Below, one piece after another: positions 11,397-21,600 of a DNA stretch of 64,000 nucleotides. The notes beneath the pieces were generated by a model that saw only the letters and a list, made by a program, of their open reading frames with translations, was not told the DNA's origin and searched no databases. The translations under genes were made by a program, and so were the position numbers. The stretch is taken from NCBI RefSeq assembly GCF_021440345.1, contig NZ_JAKCNS010000076.1, positions 39,722 to 103,721 on the forward strand, read 5' to 3'. Positions within the stretch are counted from its first letter, which is position 1; each line of letters starts with the position of its first letter. This stretch comes from Kluyvera intermedia (GTDB taxonomy: Bacteria > Pseudomonadota > Gammaproteobacteria > Enterobacterales > Enterobacteriaceae).

Positions 11397-11882
11397 ATGA
11401 AATACGATACTTCCGAGCTTTGCGACATCTACCAGGAAGATGTCAACGTCGTGGAACCCCTGTTCTCCAACTTTGGCGGACGGTTGTCGTTTGGTGGACA
11501 AATTATCACCGTAAAATGTTTCGAGGATAACGGGTTGCTGTACGATCTGCTCGAACAGAACGGCCGGGGCCGCATTCTGCTGGTCGACGGCGGCGGTTCT
11601 GTCCGTCGCGCACTGATTGATGCCGACCTCGCCCGCCTGGCCACGCAAAACGAGTGGGAAGGCATTGTGGTTTACGGCGCAGTACGTCAGGTCGATGATT
11701 TAGAAGAGCTGGATATCGGCATCCAGGCGATTGCCGCGATTCCGGTAGGCTCCGCAGGCGAAGGTATTGGCGAAAGCGACGTCCGCGTCAACTTCGGCGG
11801 CGTGACCTTCTTCTCCGGCGACCATCTCTATGCCGATAACACCGGTATTATCCTGTCGGAAGACCCGCTGGATATCGAGTAA
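11397..11882 (+). CDS. rraA: Regulator of RNase E activity RraA
   Basis: A 161-aa trimeric protein that binds the RNase E C-terminal scaffold region and inhibits mRNA decay. Full length, with the expected N-terminus [20 protein letters not shown] and the conserved GGGSVRRAL and [17 protein letters not shown] segments. The family resembles aldolases of the HMG/CHA type but acts here as a regulator. It is followed by a bidirectional terminator and then convergent pfkA, instead of the zapB-glpFKX block found next to it in K-12. Confidence 0.95.
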   Translation: MKYDTSELCDIYQEDVNVVEPLFSNFGGRLSFGGQIITVKCFEDNGLLYDLLEQNGRGRILLVDGGGSVRRALIDADLARLATQNEWEGIVVYGAVRQVDDLEELDIGIQAIAAIPVGSAGEGIGESDVRVNFGGVTFFSGDHLYADNTGIILSEDPLDIE

Positions 11883-11891
11883 GTTCGGCAT

Positions 11892-11924
11892 AAAAAAGCC
11901 TTCTCAATGAGAAGGCTTTTTTTT
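11892..11924. terminator. Bidirectional terminator between rraA and pfkA
   Basis: AAGCCTTCTC-AAT-GAGAAGGCTT with T-runs on both strands. It sits between the convergent rraA and pfkA stops, only 78 bp apart. Confidence 0.9.
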
Positions 11925-11960
11925 CGTCCATACGTTGCCCAGTACCGGGCAAGCGGCGAG

Positions 11961-12923
11961 TTAGTACAGCATTTTAGCGCATTCCAGCCAGTCACCCTTG
12001 AACGGGCGCTTCATGCTTTCGATAGCGTCGATGATGTCATGGTGAACTAGTTTTTCGTTCTGGATACCTACGCAACGACCGCCAAAGCCTTGCTGCAGCA
12101 GTTCAATCGCGTACGCGCCCATACGGGACGCCAGGATACGATCGTAAGGAACCGGGGAGCCGCCGCGCTGAATGTGGCCCAGAACGGTAGCACGTGTCTC
12201 ACGGCCAGTTTCTGTTTCGATAAACTGCGCCAGTTCGTCGATATCACACATGTGCTCGGTAATCGCCACAATCGCGTGCTTCTTACCTTTGGCAATACCG
12301 GCTTTGATTTCAGCAACCAGATCGTCACGTTTGAATTCAACTTCCGGAACCACGATAAATTCGCAGCCGCCCGCAATTGCCGCCGCCAGAGTCAGATCGC
12401 CACAGTAGCGGCCCATCACTTCAACAACGGAAATACGTTGGTGGGAAGAAGAGGTGTCACGCAGACGGTCAATCGCTTCAACGACGGTGCTCAGCGCAGT
12501 GAAGAAACCGATGGTGTAGTCAGTACCTTTGATGTCGTTATCAATGGTGCCTGGCAGACCGATGCATGGGAAGCCCATTTCAGTCAGGCGCACAGCACCC
12601 ATGTAAGAACCATCGCCGCCGATAACAACCAGCGCATCAATACCGCGTTTTTTCAGGTTTTCGATAGCCACTGCACGAATATTTTCGTCGCGGAATTCCG
12701 GGAAGCGCGCGGAGCCCAGGAATGTGCCGCCACGGTTAATCATGTCGGACACGCTGTAGCGGTCGAGCGGAACCATACGGTCTTCGTACAGGCCGAGGTA
12801 ACCGTCATAGACACCCATGACTTCTATACCTTCCGTCAACGCTGCGCGCACAACACCGCGAATGGCGGCGTTCATACCCGGCGCATCACCGCCACTTGTC
12901 AACACACCGATTTTCTTAATCAT
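11961..12923 (-). CDS. pfkA: 6-phosphofructokinase I
   Basis: A 320-aa ATP-dependent phosphofructokinase of glycolysis (fructose-6-phosphate to fructose-1,6-bisphosphate), allosterically controlled by PEP and ADP. Seen: GGDAPGMNA nucleotide loop near residue 11, GGDGS, catalytic TIDND (Asp near 127), and the MGRYCGDLT and IQRGGSP segments. It is the usual length and convergent with rraA. In K-12, sbp, cdh and tpiA follow pfkA; none is present here. Confidence 0.97.
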   Translation of the reverse strand: MIKKIGVLTSGGDAPGMNAAIRGVVRAALTEGIEVMGVYDGYLGLYEDRMVPLDRYSVSDMINRGGTFLGSARFPEFRDENIRAVAIENLKKRGIDALVVIGGDGSYMGAVRLTEMGFPCIGLPGTIDNDIKGTDYTIGFFTALSTVVEAIDRLRDTSSSHQRISVVEVMGRYCGDLTLAAAIAGGCEFIVVPEVEFKRDDLVAEIKAGIAKGKKHAIVAITEHMCDIDELAQFIETETGRETRATVLGHIQRGGSPVPYDRILASRMGAYAIELLQQGFGGRCVGIQNEKLVHHDIIDAIESMKRPFKGDWLECAKMLY

Positions 12924-13141
12924 GACTACCTCTGAACTTAGGAATGCTAAAAATTAATTCTTCTGCCCGAAGCGCTCCCATCAATCTCGAGGGAGAGAAC
13001 GACTCTATCTAGAGATAGTATATCAAGCGCTTCTTGCTGAATTGATTCAGGTCAGGCTAAACGGCGGTTATTTATACAAATAATGCCACTGTAGCTCACG
13101 TTTTGTACAACCACTGCGAAAGTTCAAATTCCTCTGCTGCC

Positions 13142-14017
13142 CTATGGGACAACAGAGCAGGGATCCTGATGAATAATCACATCGGATCCGGGGAAACGAC
13201 GCAAAATCGCCTGCTCTACCTGGTCGGCAACGTAATGTGCCTGAACCAGAGGCAGGTCATCTTCCATTTCCAGATGGATCTGAATAAAGCGGGTCGGCCC
13301 TGACTGCCGCGTTCGGAGATCGTGAGCACCGCTCACGCCAGGCCAGGCGGTCACGATGTCGAAAATTTCCTGTCGTTCTTCATCGGGTAGAGCACGATCC
13401 AGTAGAGACTGAACCGCTTCGTATCCCATGCGTAACGCGCTATATAGAATATAGATGCCAATTCCTAATGCAAACAGCGCATCTGCACGATGCCAGCCGT
13501 ACCAGGAGAGGCCGAGTGCGATAAGAATCGCACCGTTCATCATAACATCAGACTGATAATGAAGCATATCTGCGCGTACAGCCTGACTTTGTGTTCTTCT
13601 CACGACCCAGCGCTGAAACGTCACCAGAATTAAGGTACTGATGAGTGCAATCACCGTCACGATGACGCCAATACCCGGCTGACTCATCGGCGTGGGACGC
13701 GCCAGATGCTGAAAACCGGTTAAAAACAGAAACAGCGCCGATCCTGAAATAAACATACTTTGCGCCAGCGCCGCCAGCGACTCCGCTTTTCCGTGGCCAA
13801 AAGTATGTTCTTCATCTGCCGGTTGCAGCGAATAGCGCACCACCAGCAGGTTGGTCAGCGAGGCGGCAATATCCACCAGCGAATCCACCAGAGCCGCTAA
13901 AATACTCACCGACCCGGTGTACCACCACGCAAAAATTTTAATCACCAGCAACAGCGACGCCATCACCGTTGCCGCTATCGCCGCGCGACTGACCAGTCGG
14001 CCATAAGATTGATTCAT
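13142..14017 (-). CDS. fieF: Ferrous-iron/zinc efflux pump FieF (YiiP), cation diffusion facilitator
   Basis: A 291-aa homodimeric Zn2+/Fe2+:H+ antiporter of the inner membrane. Seen: six helices, the DD-HD transport-site residues (VDSLVDI with D45/D49; HYQSDVM with H153/D157), and a C-terminal cytoplasmic domain with the HLEMEDDL metal site. I chose the methionine at 14017 ([11 protein letters not shown]), which has GGGAG upstream. The stop falls right after CSVVP, about nine residues short of the E. coli protein; only the non-conserved tail is lost. Confidence 0.95.
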   Translation of the reverse strand: MNQSYGRLVSRAAIAATVMASLLLVIKIFAWWYTGSVSILAALVDSLVDIAASLTNLLVVRYSLQPADEEHTFGHGKAESLAALAQSMFISGSALFLFLTGFQHLARPTPMSQPGIGVIVTVIALISTLILVTFQRWVVRRTQSQAVRADMLHYQSDVMMNGAILIALGLSWYGWHRADALFALGIGIYILYSALRMGYEAVQSLLDRALPDEERQEIFDIVTAWPGVSGAHDLRTRQSGPTRFIQIHLEMEDDLPLVQAHYVADQVEQAILRRFPGSDVIIHQDPCSVVP

Positions 14018-14088
14018 AAACGCTCCCACCTTCAGATCTGCGTATTATAGCGGAATGTATGGGGGGTGCGCGGTGACGAATTTAAGAC

Positions 14089-14115
14089 AAAAAAAACCCC
14101 CACATCATGTGGGGG
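14089..14115 (-). terminator. cpxP / CpxQ terminator
   Basis: On the minus strand, a CCCCCACAT/ATGTGGGGG hairpin followed by eight Ts. Confidence 0.92.
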
Positions 14116-14147
14116 AAGACAGGGATGGTGTCTATGGCAAGGAAAAA
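14089..14147 (-). ncRNA. cpxQ: CpxQ small RNA from the cpxP 3' UTR
   Basis: The 3' UTR of cpxP carries the conserved CpxQ sequence: a T-rich 5' end, CCTTGCCATAGACACCATCC as seed region, CTGTC, then the terminator hairpin with its T tail. In E. coli and Salmonella, RNase E releases this Hfq-bound sRNA from cpxP mRNA, and it represses membrane and surface genes during Cpx stress. The 5' end at about 14147 is inferred from the known RNA. Confidence 0.8.
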
Positions 14148-14155
14148 CAGGGTTG

Positions 14156-14656
14156 TTACTGGTTGCTACGGGTATTGCTACTAAACAGGGTCTTACTCGA
14201 ACCTTGCTGCATCCGTGCAACATCACGCAGCTGCTCCATGCGCTGCTGGTGCTTCTCGTTTAAAGCCGCTTGCTGCTCAGATGTAAGCAAGCGATACATC
14301 TGGTTGCGAACTTTCGCCAGTTCAACCTGGCGGTTCACCTGCTCCTCAGCCATTTTTTCGGCTTGAGTACGCACAGCGGCTTCATCAAATTTTTCTGCGG
14401 TGACAAGGCGATGCATTGTCTCCATTTCGCTAACATTAACGGGTGGACGTTCGTGTCGTGCCCGGTGCATCAGATCGCGCATTTGTTGGCGCTGATGTTC
14501 GGTTAAACTAATACCGTCGAACATATGGCCCTGGCCACTACTTAGCGGGTTAGCTTCCGCCGGGTGCCAGTTAACGCTGGTGACGACTTCATCTGCCTGG
14601 CTTAGTGCACTGAATGCCAGCGTTGAGGCCATGACGGCAGCGATAACATTGCGCAT
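14156..14656 (-). CDS. cpxP: Periplasmic Cpx repressor/chaperone CpxP
   Basis: A 166-aa periplasmic protein of the LTXXQ/Spy fold that inhibits CpxA and helps deliver misfolded proteins to DegP. Seen: signal peptide of about 22 residues ending near SQADEV, and two LTxxQ-type motifs ([18 protein letters not shown]). I use the ATG at 14656; a GTG lies one codon upstream. It is divergent from cpxRA with a perfect CpxR box in between, and its 3' UTR encodes CpxQ. Confidence 0.95.
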   Translation of the reverse strand: MRNVIAAVMASTLAFSALSQADEVVTSVNWHPAEANPLSSGQGHMFDGISLTEHQRQQMRDLMHRARHERPPVNVSEMETMHRLVTAEKFDEAAVRTQAEKMAEEQVNRQVELAKVRNQMYRLLTSEQQAALNEKHQQRMEQLRDVARMQQGSSKTLFSSNTRSNQ

Positions 14657-14736
14657 CACATGCTCCCAAAAACTTTTGTGTCGCGAATCAACGAGAGACA
14701 GTTTACGATTCAGGCTGCAAACATGCGTCAGGGGGT

Positions 14737-14751
14737 GTAAAACAACGTAAA
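14737..14751. promoter_or_regulatory. CpxR box between cpxP and cpxR
   Basis: GTAAA-ACAAC-GTAAA, a perfect match to the GTAAA-N5-GTAAA CpxR consensus. It is placed to activate cpxP and probably to autoregulate cpxRA. Confidence 0.9.
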
Positions 14752-14805
14752 GTCATGGATTAGCAAGCCCTGATGACGTAATTTCTGCCTCGGAGGGATT
14801 AAAAT

Positions 14806-15504
14806 ATGAATAAAATTTTGTTAGTTGATGATGACCGGGAATTGACTTCGCTGCTCAAGGAACTCCTTGATATGGAAGGCTTTAACGTTCTGGTTGCCCA
14901 CGACGGCGAACAGGCGTTAGCGCTGATTGATGACAGCATCGACCTACTTTTACTCGACGTGATGATGCCGAAAAAGAACGGTATCGACACGCTTAAAGAA
15001 TTACGACAGACACACCAGACACCCGTCATTATGTTGACCGCGCGCGGAAGCGAGCTAGATCGCGTTCTGGGCCTCGAACTGGGCGCAGATGACTATTTGC
15101 CTAAGCCATTTAACGATCGCGAGCTGGTCGCGCGTATTCGCGCTATTTTGCGCCGTTCACACTGGAGCGAACAGCAGCAAAATAGCGATACCAGTTCGCC
15201 AACTGTCGAAGTGGATTCCCTGAGCCTGAACCCAGGCCGCCAGGAAGCCAGCTTTGATGGCCAGACGCTGGAGTTGACCGGCACCGAATTTACCCTGCTT
15301 TATCTGCTCGCACAGCATCTGGGCCAGGTGGTATCTCGCGAACACTTAAGTCAGGAAGTGCTGGGTAAACGCTTAACGCCGTTCGACCGCGCTATTGATA
15401 TGCACATTTCCAACCTGCGCCGGAAGCTGCCGGAGCGTAAAGACGGTCATCCATGGTTTAAAACCCTGCGTGGTCGTGGCTACCTGATGGTCTCCGCTTC
15501 ATGA
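14806..15504 (+). CDS. cpxR: Envelope-stress response regulator CpxR
   Basis: A 232-aa OmpR-family regulator. Seen: receiver domain with acidic D8-D10, phospho-acceptor D51 (LLLLDVMMP), the T/K pair (MLTARG; LPKPF), and a C-terminal winged helix (about residues 132-230). Phosphorylated by CpxA, it binds GTAAA-N5-GTAAA boxes. The ATG overlaps nothing; its stop overlaps the cpxA start by 4 bp. Confidence 0.97.
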   Translation: MNKILLVDDDRELTSLLKELLDMEGFNVLVAHDGEQALALIDDSIDLLLLDVMMPKKNGIDTLKELRQTHQTPVIMLTARGSELDRVLGLELGADDYLPKPFNDRELVARIRAILRRSHWSEQQQNSDTSSPTVEVDSLSLNPGRQEASFDGQTLELTGTEFTLLYLLAQHLGQVVSREHLSQEVLGKRLTPFDRAIDMHISNLRRKLPERKDGHPWFKTLRGRGYLMVSAS

Positions 15505-16874
15505 TTGGAAGTTTAACCGCACGCATCTTCGCCATCTTCTGGCTCACGCTAGCGCTGGTGTTGATGCTGGTTTTAATGTTGCCAAAACTTGATTCACGCC
15601 AGATGACGGAGCTGCTGGATAGCGAGCAGCGCCAGGGTCTGATGATCGAGCAGCACGTTGAAGAAGAGCTGGCGAACGATCCCCCCAATGATTTGATGTG
15701 GTGGCGTCGGCTGTTTCGCGCAATTGATAAATGGGCCCCGCCGGGCCAGCGTCTACTGCTGGTCACCAGTGAAGGCCGCGTGATCGGCGCTGAACGCAAC
15801 GAGATGCAGATTATCCGTAACTTTATCGGCCAATCTGACAATTCCGATCATCCGCAGAAGAAAAAATACGGCCGCGTAGAGTTGGTCGGGCCATTTTCTA
15901 TCCGCGACGGTGAAGATAACTACCAGTTATACCTCATTCGCCCAGCCAGCAGCTCACAGTCCGATTTTATCAACCTGTTGTTCGACAGGCCGCTGTTATT
16001 GCTGATTGTCACGATGCTGGTCAGCGCGCCGCTATTGCTATGGCTGGCGTGGAGTCTGGCGAAACCGGCGCGTAAGCTGAAAAACGCCGCCGATGAAGTG
16101 GCCCAGGGCAACCTGCGTCAGCATCCAGAGCTGGAAGCCGGGCCGCAGGAGTTTTTAGCGGCGGGCGCGAGCTTTAACCAGATGGTGATGGCGCTGGAGC
16201 AAATGATGACCGCACAGCAGCGTCTGCTCTCCGATATCTCTCACGAGCTGCGTACACCGCTGACGCGTCTACAGTTGGGTACCGCCCTGCTGCGTCGCCG
16301 TAGTGGTGAAAGCAAGGAGCTGGAGCGTATCGAAACGGAAGCGCAGCGCCTCGACAGCATGATTAACGACATGCTGGTCATGTCGCGTAATCAGCAGAAA
16401 AATGCGCTACTGAGCGAGACGCTAAAAGCCAATCAGCTGTGGGGCGAAGTGCTGGACAATGCAGCGTTTGAAGCGGAGCAGATGGGTAAATCGTTTAGCG
16501 TCGATTATCCGCCAGGGCCATGGCCGCTGTACGGCAACCCGAACGCTCTGGAAAGTGCGCTGGAGAACATCGTCCGCAATGCGCTGCGCTATTCGCATAC
16601 CAAAATTGCGGTGAGCTTCTCGGTCGATAAAGACGGTATCACCGTCCATGTCGATGATGACGGCCCAGGCGTCAGCCCGGACGACAGAGAGCAGATTTTC
16701 CGACCGTTCTACCGTACCGACGAGGCACGCGATCGCGAGTCTGGCGGGACGGGGCTTGGCCTGGCGATTGTTGAAAGCGCCATTCAGCAGCACCGTGGTT
16801 GGGTCAAAGCCGACGACAGCCCGCTGGGTGGTTTGCGATTAACGCTCTGGCTACCGCTGTATAAGCGAACCTAA
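15501..16874 (+). CDS. cpxA: Envelope-stress sensor histidine kinase CpxA
   Basis: A 457-aa inner-membrane kinase/phosphatase. Seen: TM1 at about residues 8-28, periplasmic sensor domain (about 30-163), TM2 (LLLLIVTMLVSAPLLLWLAW), HAMP linker, H-box SDISHELRTPLTR with the phospho-histidine near 248, N-box NIVRNALRYS, and ATP lid motifs DDGPGV and GGTGLGLAIVE. Overlaps cpxR by ATGA, which implies translational coupling. Full length for the family. Confidence 0.97.
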   Translation: MIGSLTARIFAIFWLTLALVLMLVLMLPKLDSRQMTELLDSEQRQGLMIEQHVEEELANDPPNDLMWWRRLFRAIDKWAPPGQRLLLVTSEGRVIGAERNEMQIIRNFIGQSDNSDHPQKKKYGRVELVGPFSIRDGEDNYQLYLIRPASSSQSDFINLLFDRPLLLLIVTMLVSAPLLLWLAWSLAKPARKLKNAADEVAQGNLRQHPELEAGPQEFLAAGASFNQMVMALEQMMTAQQRLLSDISHELRTPLTRLQLGTALLRRRSGESKELERIETEAQRLDSMINDMLVMSRNQQKNALLSETLKANQLWGEVLDNAAFEAEQMGKSFSVDYPPGPWPLYGNPNALESALENIVRNALRYSHTKIAVSFSVDKDGITVHVDDDGPGVSPDDREQIFRPFYRTDEARDRESGGTGLGLAIVESAIQQHRGWVKADDSPLGGLRLTLWLPLYKRT

Positions 16875-16881
16875 AAACAAT

Positions 16882-16911
16882 ATCGGCCTGCGCAAGCAGG
16901 CCGATTTTTTT
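16882..16911 (+). terminator. cpxRA terminator
   Basis: ATCGGCCTG-CGCAAG-CAGGCCGAT stem with T6 directly after cpxA. Confidence 0.9.
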
Positions 16912-16952
16912 AGCGTTGTCTTCAGCCAGAATAAGCGCTGAGCTATCCCCGG

Positions 16953-17627
16953 CTATTTACCCCATAATCTTCGGGAATTATCTTCAATCTTGCCGCTTAA
17001 GCGGCGCTTTTGCATCGTTCTGCTCCAGCTCACCGACAGCCCGGCGGCAGCCAGCAGCCGGTGGTACTGCTCGTCATCAAACGGCATAGACCAGGCGATA
17101 ACGCCCGCCTCATGCACCGACACATCGCTCAGCCGCGATACCAGTTCCAGTGGTGCATCGCTGGATACCTTACCCGGCGCAATCACCCGATACAGCCAGC
17201 CCGTTTTACCGCTGTTTTGCATTACCGAGGCCATGTCGCTAATGGCAAAGTGATAATTGAGCTTAAAGCAGGGAGAGCGCGGCTGAGTGACCTGGATTAA
17301 CGTTTCACCCCAGCGATAAATATCACCGATAAACACGTTGTGTTCGGTCATGCCTTCTGTCGATAAGTTTTCCCCAAATGCCGGGGCGTAAAATAAAGAG
17401 GCCTGTTCAGGGAAGTCTCGTGCCCACTCGGCGTAATGCTCGCGAGGGTAGTGGCATAGCGCGCGGTCAGGGCCGCCGTGAATCTTTTTTTCCGCCTGTT
17501 CATCGCCCAGCAGTCCTAAATCGGTGAGCTCCAGCTCGCCGTCTATCTGCACTTTAGCGATAGCACTTGGGCGGCTACCGTCGTAATCGCGGATTTTGCC
17601 AATGAACACGTCAACCGGATAATGCAT
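16953..17627 (-). CDS. yiiM: MOSC-domain protein YiiM (6-hydroxyaminopurine reductase family)
   Basis: A 224-aa molybdenum-cofactor enzyme of the MOSC superfamily. E. coli YiiM detoxifies N-hydroxylated base analogues. Seen: MOSC core (HGGPDRALCHYPREHY, GENLSTEG, GDIYRWGETLIQVTQPRSPC), with the cysteine expected to bind molybdenum. I use the methionine at 17627 (MHYPVDVF), which has GGAG upstream and gives the E. coli length. It lies downstream of sodA, separated by the sodA terminator. Confidence 0.93.
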   Translation of the reverse strand: MHYPVDVFIGKIRDYDGSRPSAIAKVQIDGELELTDLGLLGDEQAEKKIHGGPDRALCHYPREHYAEWARDFPEQASLFYAPAFGENLSTEGMTEHNVFIGDIYRWGETLIQVTQPRSPCFKLNYHFAISDMASVMQNSGKTGWLYRVIAPGKVSSDAPLELVSRLSDVSVHEAGVIAWSMPFDDEQYHRLLAAAGLSVSWSRTMQKRRLSGKIEDNSRRLWGK

Positions 17628-17649
17628 CTGCTGCTCCTTAGGCGGATAC

Positions 17650-17676
17650 AAAAAAAGCGAGTCATCAGACTCGCTT
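17650..17676 (-). terminator. sodA terminator
   Basis: AAGCGAGTC-ATCA-GACTCGCTT stem (written on the + strand) with a T-run on the minus strand, just after the sodA stop. Confidence 0.9.
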
Positions 17677-17696
17677 CTACAGACCGGCAATGCAAA

Positions 17697-18317
17697 TTAT
17701 TTTTTAGCTGCGAAACGCGCCGCTGCTTCGTCCCAGTTCACCACGTTCCAGAACTCTTTGATGTAGTCCGGACGACGGTTCTGGAATTTCAGGTAGTAAG
17801 CGTGCTCCCACACATCCAAGCCCACGATTGGGAAACCGGACGCACCAGAAACAGCTTCACCCATCAGCGGGGAATCCTGGTTTGCGGTAGAAACCACAGC
17901 CAGTTTGTCGCCTTTCAGCACCAGCCACGCCCAGCCGGAGCCGAAACGAGTCGCTGCTGCTTTTTCGAATTCAGCTTTGAAGTTATCAACGGAACCGAAG
18001 TCACGCTCAATAGCTGCCAGCAGATCGCCCTGCAGGGTGGTGCCTTTTTTCAGGCCTTTCCAGAAGAAGCTGTGGTTAGCATGGCCACCTGCGTTGTTAC
18101 GCAGAACGGTTTTCTTATCAGCCGGCAGCTGATCCAGTTTCGCGATCAGTTCTTCCGCAGACAGGGAAGCGAACTCCGGCAGGCTTTCCAGCGCTGCGTT
18201 AGCGTTATTCACGTAAGCCTGGTGGTGCTTGCTGTGATGGATTTCCATCGTCTGTTTGTCGAAGTGCGGTTCCAGGGCATCGTACGCATAAGGCAGTGAT
18301 GGCAGGGTATAGCTCAT
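17697..18317 (-). CDS. sodA: Manganese superoxide dismutase
   Basis: A 206-aa cytoplasmic dimer that dismutates superoxide. Mn ligands are visible as His in [10 protein letters not shown] (H27), His in NHSFFW (H82), and Asp/His in DVWEHAYYL (D168/H172); the family signature DVWEHAYY is intact. I chose the start at 18317 ([20 protein letters not shown]) because it has GGAGA upstream and gives the standard length. A strong Fur box lies 74 bp upstream, fitting the known iron repression of sodA. Confidence 0.97.
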   Translation of the reverse strand: MSYTLPSLPYAYDALEPHFDKQTMEIHHSKHHQAYVNNANAALESLPEFASLSAEELIAKLDQLPADKKTVLRNNAGGHANHSFFWKGLKKGTTLQGDLLAAIERDFGSVDNFKAEFEKAAATRFGSGWAWLVLKGDKLAVVSTANQDSPLMGEAVSGASGFPIVGLDVWEHAYYLKFQNRRPDYIKEFWNVVNWDEAAARFAAKK

Positions 18318-18390
18318 AATCATCTCCATTATTGTCGGGCGGCAAACCTGTAAACGCCGCGTAATCAGTTGGTTCATTATAGTTAATTAA

Positions 18391-18411
18391 ATGATATTGA
18401 AAATGATTATC
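18391..18411. promoter_or_regulatory. Fur box upstream of sodA
   Basis: GATATTGAAAATGATTATC (18393-18411) matches 16 of 19 bases of the Fur consensus palindrome. Fur, ArcA and SoxS control sodA in E. coli; only the Fur site is clear to me here. Confidence 0.8.
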
Positions 18412-18607
18412 AATGCCGTAGTTTTTATAAGGATATAACCAGGCGTTATGGTTGGCATTTTGTGAGGAAGAACAGCCGATTGCACCGTTCACTGCCAGTA
18501 TTTGCTCATGAATGGCAACGACCGGAAGGTCAAAAAATTGACTAATTTTTACACTCATCACGTTGGACGACGATTCGTACGATAAAAAACGGATGAGGAT
18601 AAAAGTA

Positions 18608-19642
18608 ATGAACCATGCAATTACGATGGGTATTTTTTGGCATTTGATAGGTGCAGCCAGTGCAGCCTGTTTCTATGCCCCGTTCAAGAAAGTTCAGCGT
18701 TGGTCATGGGAAACCATGTGGTCTATCGGCGGGATTGTCTCCTGGATTCTGCTTCCGTGGACAATCAGTGCCTTACTGCTTCCCGATTTTTGGGCTTACT
18801 ACCACTCTTTTAGCGCTTCAACGCTCCTGCCGGTGTTCTTATTCGGCGCCATGTGGGGGATTGGTAACATCAACTATGGCCTGACCATGCGCTATCTCGG
18901 CATGTCGATGGGGATAGGCATCGCGATCGGTATTACGCTGATTGTCGGTACGCTACTCACCCCCATTATTAACGGCCAGTTTGGCGTACTCATCCACACG
19001 AAAGGCGGCCAGATGACGCTGCTTGGCGTGATGGTTGCCGTCATCGGCGTAGGCATTGTGACTCGGGCCGGTCAGCTTAAAGAACGCAATATGGGAATCA
19101 AAGCGGAAGAGTTTAATCTCAAGAAAGGGCTGGTGCTGGCCGTCATGTGCGGCTTCTTCTCCGCCGGGATGTCCTTTGCGATGAATGCCGCCAAACCGAT
19201 GCATGAGGCCGCAGCTGCATTAGGCGTCGATCCCCTGTATACCGCCCTGCCTAGCTACGTGGTGATTATGGGCGGCGGCGCGTTAGTCAACCTTGGCTTC
19301 TGCTTCATTCGTCTGGTAAAAGTCAAAAATTTGTCGATAAAAGCTGACTTTTCACTGGCAAAATCGCTTATCGTCAGCAATATTCTGCTGTCAGCGCTGG
19401 GGGGATTAATGTGGTATCTCCAGTTCTTCTTCTACGCCTGGGGCCACGCCAGTATCCCCGCACAGTATGACTACATGAGTTGGATGCTGCACATGAGCTT
19501 CTACGTGTTGTGCGGTGGGTTAGTCGGTCTGGTATTGAAAGAGTGGAAAAATGCGGGCAGCCGTCCGGTCAGCGTGTTGAGCCTGGGCTGTGTGGTGATT
19601 ATCATCGCCGCCAACATTGTTGGCTTAGGTATGGCAAGTTAA
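18608..19642 (+). CDS. rhaT: L-rhamnose:H+ symporter RhaT
   Basis: A 344-aa, ten-helix inner-membrane permease of the DMT superfamily that imports L-rhamnose and L-lyxose with a proton. Seen: alternating hydrophobic stretches throughout and the E. coli-like N-terminus [20 protein letters not shown]. The frame is open upstream to 18563, but the ATG at 18608 has GATGAGGAT upstream and gives the known length. It is convergent with rhaR and expected to be activated by RhaS and CRP. Confidence 0.96.
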   Translation: MNHAITMGIFWHLIGAASAACFYAPFKKVQRWSWETMWSIGGIVSWILLPWTISALLLPDFWAYYHSFSASTLLPVFLFGAMWGIGNINYGLTMRYLGMSMGIGIAIGITLIVGTLLTPIINGQFGVLIHTKGGQMTLLGVMVAVIGVGIVTRAGQLKERNMGIKAEEFNLKKGLVLAVMCGFFSAGMSFAMNAAKPMHEAAAALGVDPLYTALPSYVVIMGGGALVNLGFCFIRLVKVKNLSIKADFSLAKSLIVSNILLSALGGLMWYLQFFFYAWGHASIPAQYDYMSWMLHMSFYVLCGGLVGLVLKEWKNAGSRPVSVLSLGCVVIIIAANIVGLGMAS

Positions 19643-19647
19643 GTCAC

Positions 19648-20496
19648 TTAGGCGGCAACGCGACTGCGCTGCCGCCACTGCCCTGGCGTGACGCCAATCT
19701 CCCGATTAAACACCACGGAGAAATAGTTACTGTCTTCAAACCCGCACAGCATCGCCACTTCACTAATGAGCATTTCGGTGTGTTGCAGCAAGTACTGCGC
19801 ATGGCAAATCCGCAGCTGACGTAAATAGTGGTTCACCGTCATCCCCGTTTGGCTTCGGAACTGCTGACGCAACGTGCGTTCGCTGCACCCCTGCTGCTCA
19901 CAGAAAGTATCCAGCGCAAACGGCCGATTAAGGCTGCCGGCCAGTACCGTCAGTAGCTTATCCAGCAGCGCTTCGCTCTGCGTTGCCGCCTGATTATCCG
20001 TGGCGTAACGGTAGCGCTTAAGGCAAACCACCAGTTGGGCAAATAGCAGCTCGGACATCTCGTTGGCCAGCGCATCGTCTTTGCGGCTCTCCTGCTCCAG
20101 CTGGGCCATTATCTGCCGCGCCTGGGTCATACCGGTGCTACCGATACGCCAGTGCGGTGCCCAATGTGAGCCGTGCAGCCCTGGAATATGGGAAAGCCAG
20201 TCGAGATTAAGCTTTAAGCGCTCGGGGCAGTAGATAATATTCTGTAAAACCAGATCGTTAACCGAGGCGTAGGAGTGCTTATCTTCGGCGCGGATGTAGA
20301 AGAGATCGCCGCGGGTAATGCGATAGGGGCGGTCGTTCAGAATGTGCAGGCCGTTACCACGCCAGACCATCACCAGCTCGCAAAAATCATGAGTATGTTC
20401 GGCAAACACATTTTGCGGATAGCGGTCTGCCACCGCGACGGCCTGCGTCGGGCTGGCAAAAAAGTCGGATTTTCGAAGAATTAACTGGCCTGACAC
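19648..20496 (-). CDS. rhaR: AraC-family activator RhaR
   Basis: A 282-aa rhamnose-responsive activator of the rhaSR operon. Seen: N-terminal cupin sensor ([19 protein letters not shown]) and C-terminal double helix-turn-helix ([40 protein letters not shown]). Close to E. coli RhaR over its length. Transcribed after rhaS with a 71-bp gap. Confidence 0.95.
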   Translation of the reverse strand: MSGQLILRKSDFFASPTQAVAVADRYPQNVFAEHTHDFCELVMVWRGNGLHILNDRPYRITRGDLFYIRAEDKHSYASVNDLVLQNIIYCPERLKLNLDWLSHIPGLHGSHWAPHWRIGSTGMTQARQIMAQLEQESRKDDALANEMSELLFAQLVVCLKRYRYATDNQAATQSEALLDKLLTVLAGSLNRPFALDTFCEQQGCSERTLRQQFRSQTGMTVNHYLRQLRICHAQYLLQHTEMLISEVAMLCGFEDSNYFSVVFNREIGVTPGQWRQRSRVAA

Positions 20497-20567
20497 GCGG
20501 ATACCTCACGGCTAACAACTCTTTATTATTAGCCGTTTCGAGGTAAAAAACGGTGATTATCTTCGCG

Positions 20568-21404
20568 TTACTGAAGCATGGTATCTCGCCCCTGGCGGAT
20601 ATCACGGGGTGACCAGTTAAATTCCCGGCGGAACAGGGTCGAGAAATGGTTGCTGTCACCAAAGCCGCAGCGATAGGCAATGTCAGTCACGCTGTCATCA
20701 CTGTGACGCAGCAGGTGACGGGCCTTAATCAGGCGTAAACGGTTGAGATAGCGCTGTGGCGTGAGGCCGGTACAGTGCTTCAACTGGCGGTGCAGCGTGC
20801 GCAGAGAGAGAGAAAAATCATCCGCCAGCCCTTCCCAACATACCTCTTGTGCAAAATTCTCTTCCAGCCAGGCCATCAGCTGGTTAAGGCGGGCATCGTT
20901 ATCCTCAGTCCCTTGTTCCTGACTGCCTTTTCGCAGCACGACCAGCAGCTGCATAAACAGAATCTCACGGTTAGCCAGAGACATCATATCGGTGCCGTCC
21001 TCCACCGCTTCCATCTGGCTGACGATAGACCTGACCTGCTGCAACGTACTCTGGTTCACACGCCAATGAGAAGGATAGTGGCCGTCCTGCTCCTGCGGCA
21101 GCAATTTGTTCAGACCTGACAAAAACTGGAAAGCATCCGGCGCACGGTACAGCACGTTGGTCAGGCACAAATTATCGGTGTGTTCATAGAGGTGTCGGTC
21201 AAAGTCACGGACAAAGCAAACCGTGCCTCCGCAAATGGTATGAGGCTGACCATTGAACACATGAATACCTGACCCATGCTCAACAATAACAATCTCATTG
21301 AAATCATGATGATGTTCAGGAAAGGCGGCCTGCGGAAGTCGTGGTTCGATAGCAATGGGCAATTGACCTGATGAGAAGAAATCCACGCTGTGTAGTACGG
21401 TCAT
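20568..21404 (-). CDS. rhaS: AraC-family activator RhaS
   Basis: A 278-aa rhamnose-responsive activator of rhaBAD and rhaT. Seen: cupin domain ([19 protein letters not shown]) and C-terminal double HTH ([40 protein letters not shown]). It is divergent from rhaB across a 303-bp control region holding CRP and RhaS sites. Standard length. Confidence 0.96.
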   Translation of the reverse strand: MTVLHSVDFFSSGQLPIAIEPRLPQAAFPEHHHDFNEIVIVEHGSGIHVFNGQPHTICGGTVCFVRDFDRHLYEHTDNLCLTNVLYRAPDAFQFLSGLNKLLPQEQDGHYPSHWRVNQSTLQQVRSIVSQMEAVEDGTDMMSLANREILFMQLLVVLRKGSQEQGTEDNDARLNQLMAWLEENFAQEVCWEGLADDFSLSLRTLHRQLKHCTGLTPQRYLNRLRLIKARHLLRHSDDSVTDIAYRCGFGDSNHFSTLFRREFNWSPRDIRQGRDTMLQ

Positions 21405-21580
21405 AACGACTCCCGACAGATGAGAAATATTATCAGGATAGTAATAGCCGGTGAGCTATCTGACCTTGACGTTTTGACACTAAAGCGCGCAAACCCGGTC
21501 GTGTTTTCAAGAAACAGCCGGAAAGATCGGGAAATGAGGTCGCCATCACACCGCCCCCAAACGCCCCCTTCACAGGAATT

Positions 21581-21596
21581 TGTGAACTCCCTCACG
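21581..21596. promoter_or_regulatory. CRP site of the rhaBAD promoter
   Basis: TGTGA-ACTCCC-TCACG, a near-consensus CRP site. It is centred about 93 bp upstream of the start predicted from TAGACT (21670-21675), the same geometry as in E. coli rhaBAD. Confidence 0.85.
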
Positions 21597-21600
21597 TTCA

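Noticed and set aside
13107..13141. Frameshift or damage at the fieF 3' end
   Set aside because: The gene is about nine codons shorter than in E. coli, but only the variable tail is missing and no second frame restores it.
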